A stretch of 6,336 bases of DNA from DATDPY01 sp964395765 (GTDB lineage: Bacteria; Bacteroidota; Bacteroidia; Cytophagales; Cyclobacteriaceae), in assembly GCA_964395765.1 (NCBI GenBank), contig CAYNCU010000228.1, forward strand, positions 1 through 6,336, in the 5' to 3' direction. Positions 5,098-6,336 of the stretch are shown here, one piece after another. A program made the translations under genes and the position numbers. Under the pieces are notes generated by a model that worked only from the letters and a program-made list of their open reading frames with translations, had not been told where the DNA came from and searched no databases. Within the stretch, counting starts at the first letter, position 1; each line of letters opens with the position of its first letter.

Positions 5098-6336
5098 TCA
5101 ATTGGGCATAACAGCCAGGTGTTCCAGCACCGTGCTTATAGTAGGTTTCACCATGTTGATCACCGGCTGCGGATACCATCCCAGCCAAACAATAACCAGG
5201 ATCAGCAAGCTCATAATAAGCACTTCCCGCCACGTCATGTCCCCGAAATTCCATTCCTTATTAACTTTCCCGTGAAATACCTTTTGGAATATTCTCAGGG
5301 AATACACGGTTCCCAGCACCAGGCCGACTGTGGCCACCGCAGTTATGATAACATTGGCCTGGAATGATCCCGCCAATACCAGAAATTCTGCAATGAAATT
5401 GCCAAGTCCGGGCAATCCCAGGGAGGCCATGGCGAATATCATTCCTACGGCGCCGAATTTAGGCACCTGTGCCCATAATCCGCCAAATTGTTCAATATCT
5501 CTTGTATGTGCGCGCTCATAGATCATGCCCACAAAAATAAAGAGGGCGCCTGTGCTGATGGCATGGGTGATCATTTGCATAACTACCCCCTGGTAAGCAA
5601 GTTGGTTGAAGGCAAATACACCCAGCATGACGAAGCCCATATGACTTACGCTGGTATAGGCCACTAAGCGTTTAAGGTCGGTTTGAGAATAGGCGAGTTT
5701 TGCTCCGTATATAATCCCAACGGCGCCAATGATCATACCATAGGGAGCAAAACTGTGGGCGGCTTCATGGAAAAGCGGCATCACAAAACGGATAATTCCA
5801 TAAGCCCCTGTTTTCAGCATAAGGCCGGCCAGGATAAGACTTCCCGCAGTTGGTGCCTGGGTGTGTGCATCCGGCAACCAGTTGTGAACCGGTACAACCG
5901 GTAACTTCACCACGAAGGCAATAAGAAAACCGCTCATCAGAAGGAAACCGAATTTTCCTGCAGGTTGCGTCGCCAACAAGTCAAAATAATCAAATGTCAA
6001 TGTGCCCGTATTGTGGGCATTGAGGAAAGCAAGGCCCAGGATGGCGAGGAACATGAGCAAACCGCTGGCCTGTGTGAATATGAAAAATTTAAAGGCGGCG
6101 TACATCCTGTTTTCATGTCCGTATATACCGATAAGAAAATACATCGGGATAAGCATGATCTCCCAGAAAAAGTAGAACAGGAACAGATCAAGCGCTGTAA
6201 ATACGCCAAGAATTCCTGCCAGGATCCACAACAGGTTAAAATAATAGAATCCGGTCCTTTCCTTGATTTCTTTCCATGACGTCAGTACCGCCAGTATTCC
6301 GATAAATAGTGTGAGCAGGATCATGACCAGGCTCAG
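5098..6336 (-). CDS. nuoM: NADH-quinone oxidoreductase subunit M, 5' end outside window
   Basis: The C-terminal roughly 412 residues of the NuoM antiporter-like subunit of complex I. The family is usually near 500 residues, and the frame stays open to the window edge (LSLV precedes the first visible Met at 6324-6322), so that Met is not the start. Clear NuoM signatures are FYFFWEIMLIPMYFLIGIYG, VHNWLPDAHTQAPTAGS, DLKRLVAYTSVSHMGF, YERAHTRDIEQFGGLW and GLGNFIAEFLVLAGSFQ. Counting from the visible Met, Glu55, Lys140, Lys171 and Glu313 match the E. coli NuoM proton-path residues Glu144, Lys234, Lys265 and Glu407, with the last three at the same mutual spacing. It is upstream of nuoN in the same operon; nuoL and earlier genes are expected beyond the right edge. 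It ends with TGA, 45 nt before nuoN. Confidence 0.97.
   Translation of the reverse strand: MSLVMILLTLFIGILAVLTSWKEIKERTGFYYFNLLWILAGILGVFTALDLFLFYFFWEIMLIPMYFLIGIYGHENRMYAAFKFFIFTQASGLLMFLAILGLAFLNAHNTGTLTFDYFDLLATQPAGKFGFLLMSGFLIAFVVKLPVVPVHNWLPDAHTQAPTAGSLILAGLMLKTGAYGIIRFVMPLFHEAAHSFAPYGMIIGAVGIIYGAKLAYSQTDLKRLVAYTSVSHMGFVMLGVFAFNQLAYQGVVMQMITHAISTGALFIFVGMIYERAHTRDIEQFGGLWAQVPKFGAVGMIFAMASLGLPGLGNFIAEFLVLAGSFQANVIITAVATVGLVLGTVYSLRIFQKVFHGKVNKEWNFGDMTWREVLIMSLLILVIVWLGWYPQPVINMVKPTISTVLEHLAVMPN

Noticed and set aside
5057..5254. A 65-residue minus-strand frame spanning the nuoM end and the nuoM-nuoN gap
   Set aside because: It overlaps the conserved C-terminus of NuoM in another frame and shows no family resemblance; it ends just before nuoN only by chance.

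Overview
The window looks like a piece of a Bacteroidota chromosome, probably of the Chitinophagaceae/Sphingobacteriia kind. This rests on the AT-rich intergenic DNA, weak or absent Shine-Dalgarno sequences, a LamG-type surface lipoprotein, the way the NuoM/NuoN proteins read, and a truncated kinase of the NahK-like type common in that phylum. This is a judgement from sequence character; no database was searched.

Layout: (1) positions 1-323, plus strand, hold the C-terminal end of a phosphotransferase-fold (APH/NahK-like) sugar kinase that begins left of the window. (2) A strong GC-rich hairpin at 381-404 separates it from two minus-strand genes that converge on it: a CGNR zinc-finger putative regulator (1425-2045) followed 49 nt later by a lipoprotein with a LamG/concanavalin-like domain (530-1375). 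(3) Divergent from the CGNR gene, across a 166-nt AT-rich spacer with direct and inverted repeats, is a plus-strand gene (2212-3033) that encodes a fusion of an antibiotic-biosynthesis-monooxygenase-like (ABM) domain and a DinB-like metal-binding four-helix domain. (4) Converging on it, stops 10 nt apart, is a minus-strand lipoprotein that is itself a single ABM domain (3044-3472). (5) The right half is the 3' end of the respiratory complex I operon on the minus strand: nuoM (5' end outside the window) then nuoN.

How they may work together: nuoM and nuoN encode two of the antiporter-like proton-pumping membrane subunits of NADH:menaquinone oxidoreductase, and all key charged residues are present in both. 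Between the kinase and nuo is a small accessory cluster: a possible regulator, an ABM-DinB fusion and an ABM lipoprotein. Because ABM proteins include quinol monooxygenases and DinB-fold proteins include thiol transferases, a role in handling reactive small molecules or quinones is possible. That is inference only.

The most useful sequence-level observations are an intrinsic terminator for the minus strand that lies inside the last codons of the plus-strand ABM-DinB gene, and a candidate operator/promoter between the CGNR and ABM-DinB genes, where a 13-bp repeat also covers the CGNR start codon. No RNA genes, CRISPR arrays or insertion sequences were seen, and no gene-free stretch exceeds about 210 nt.
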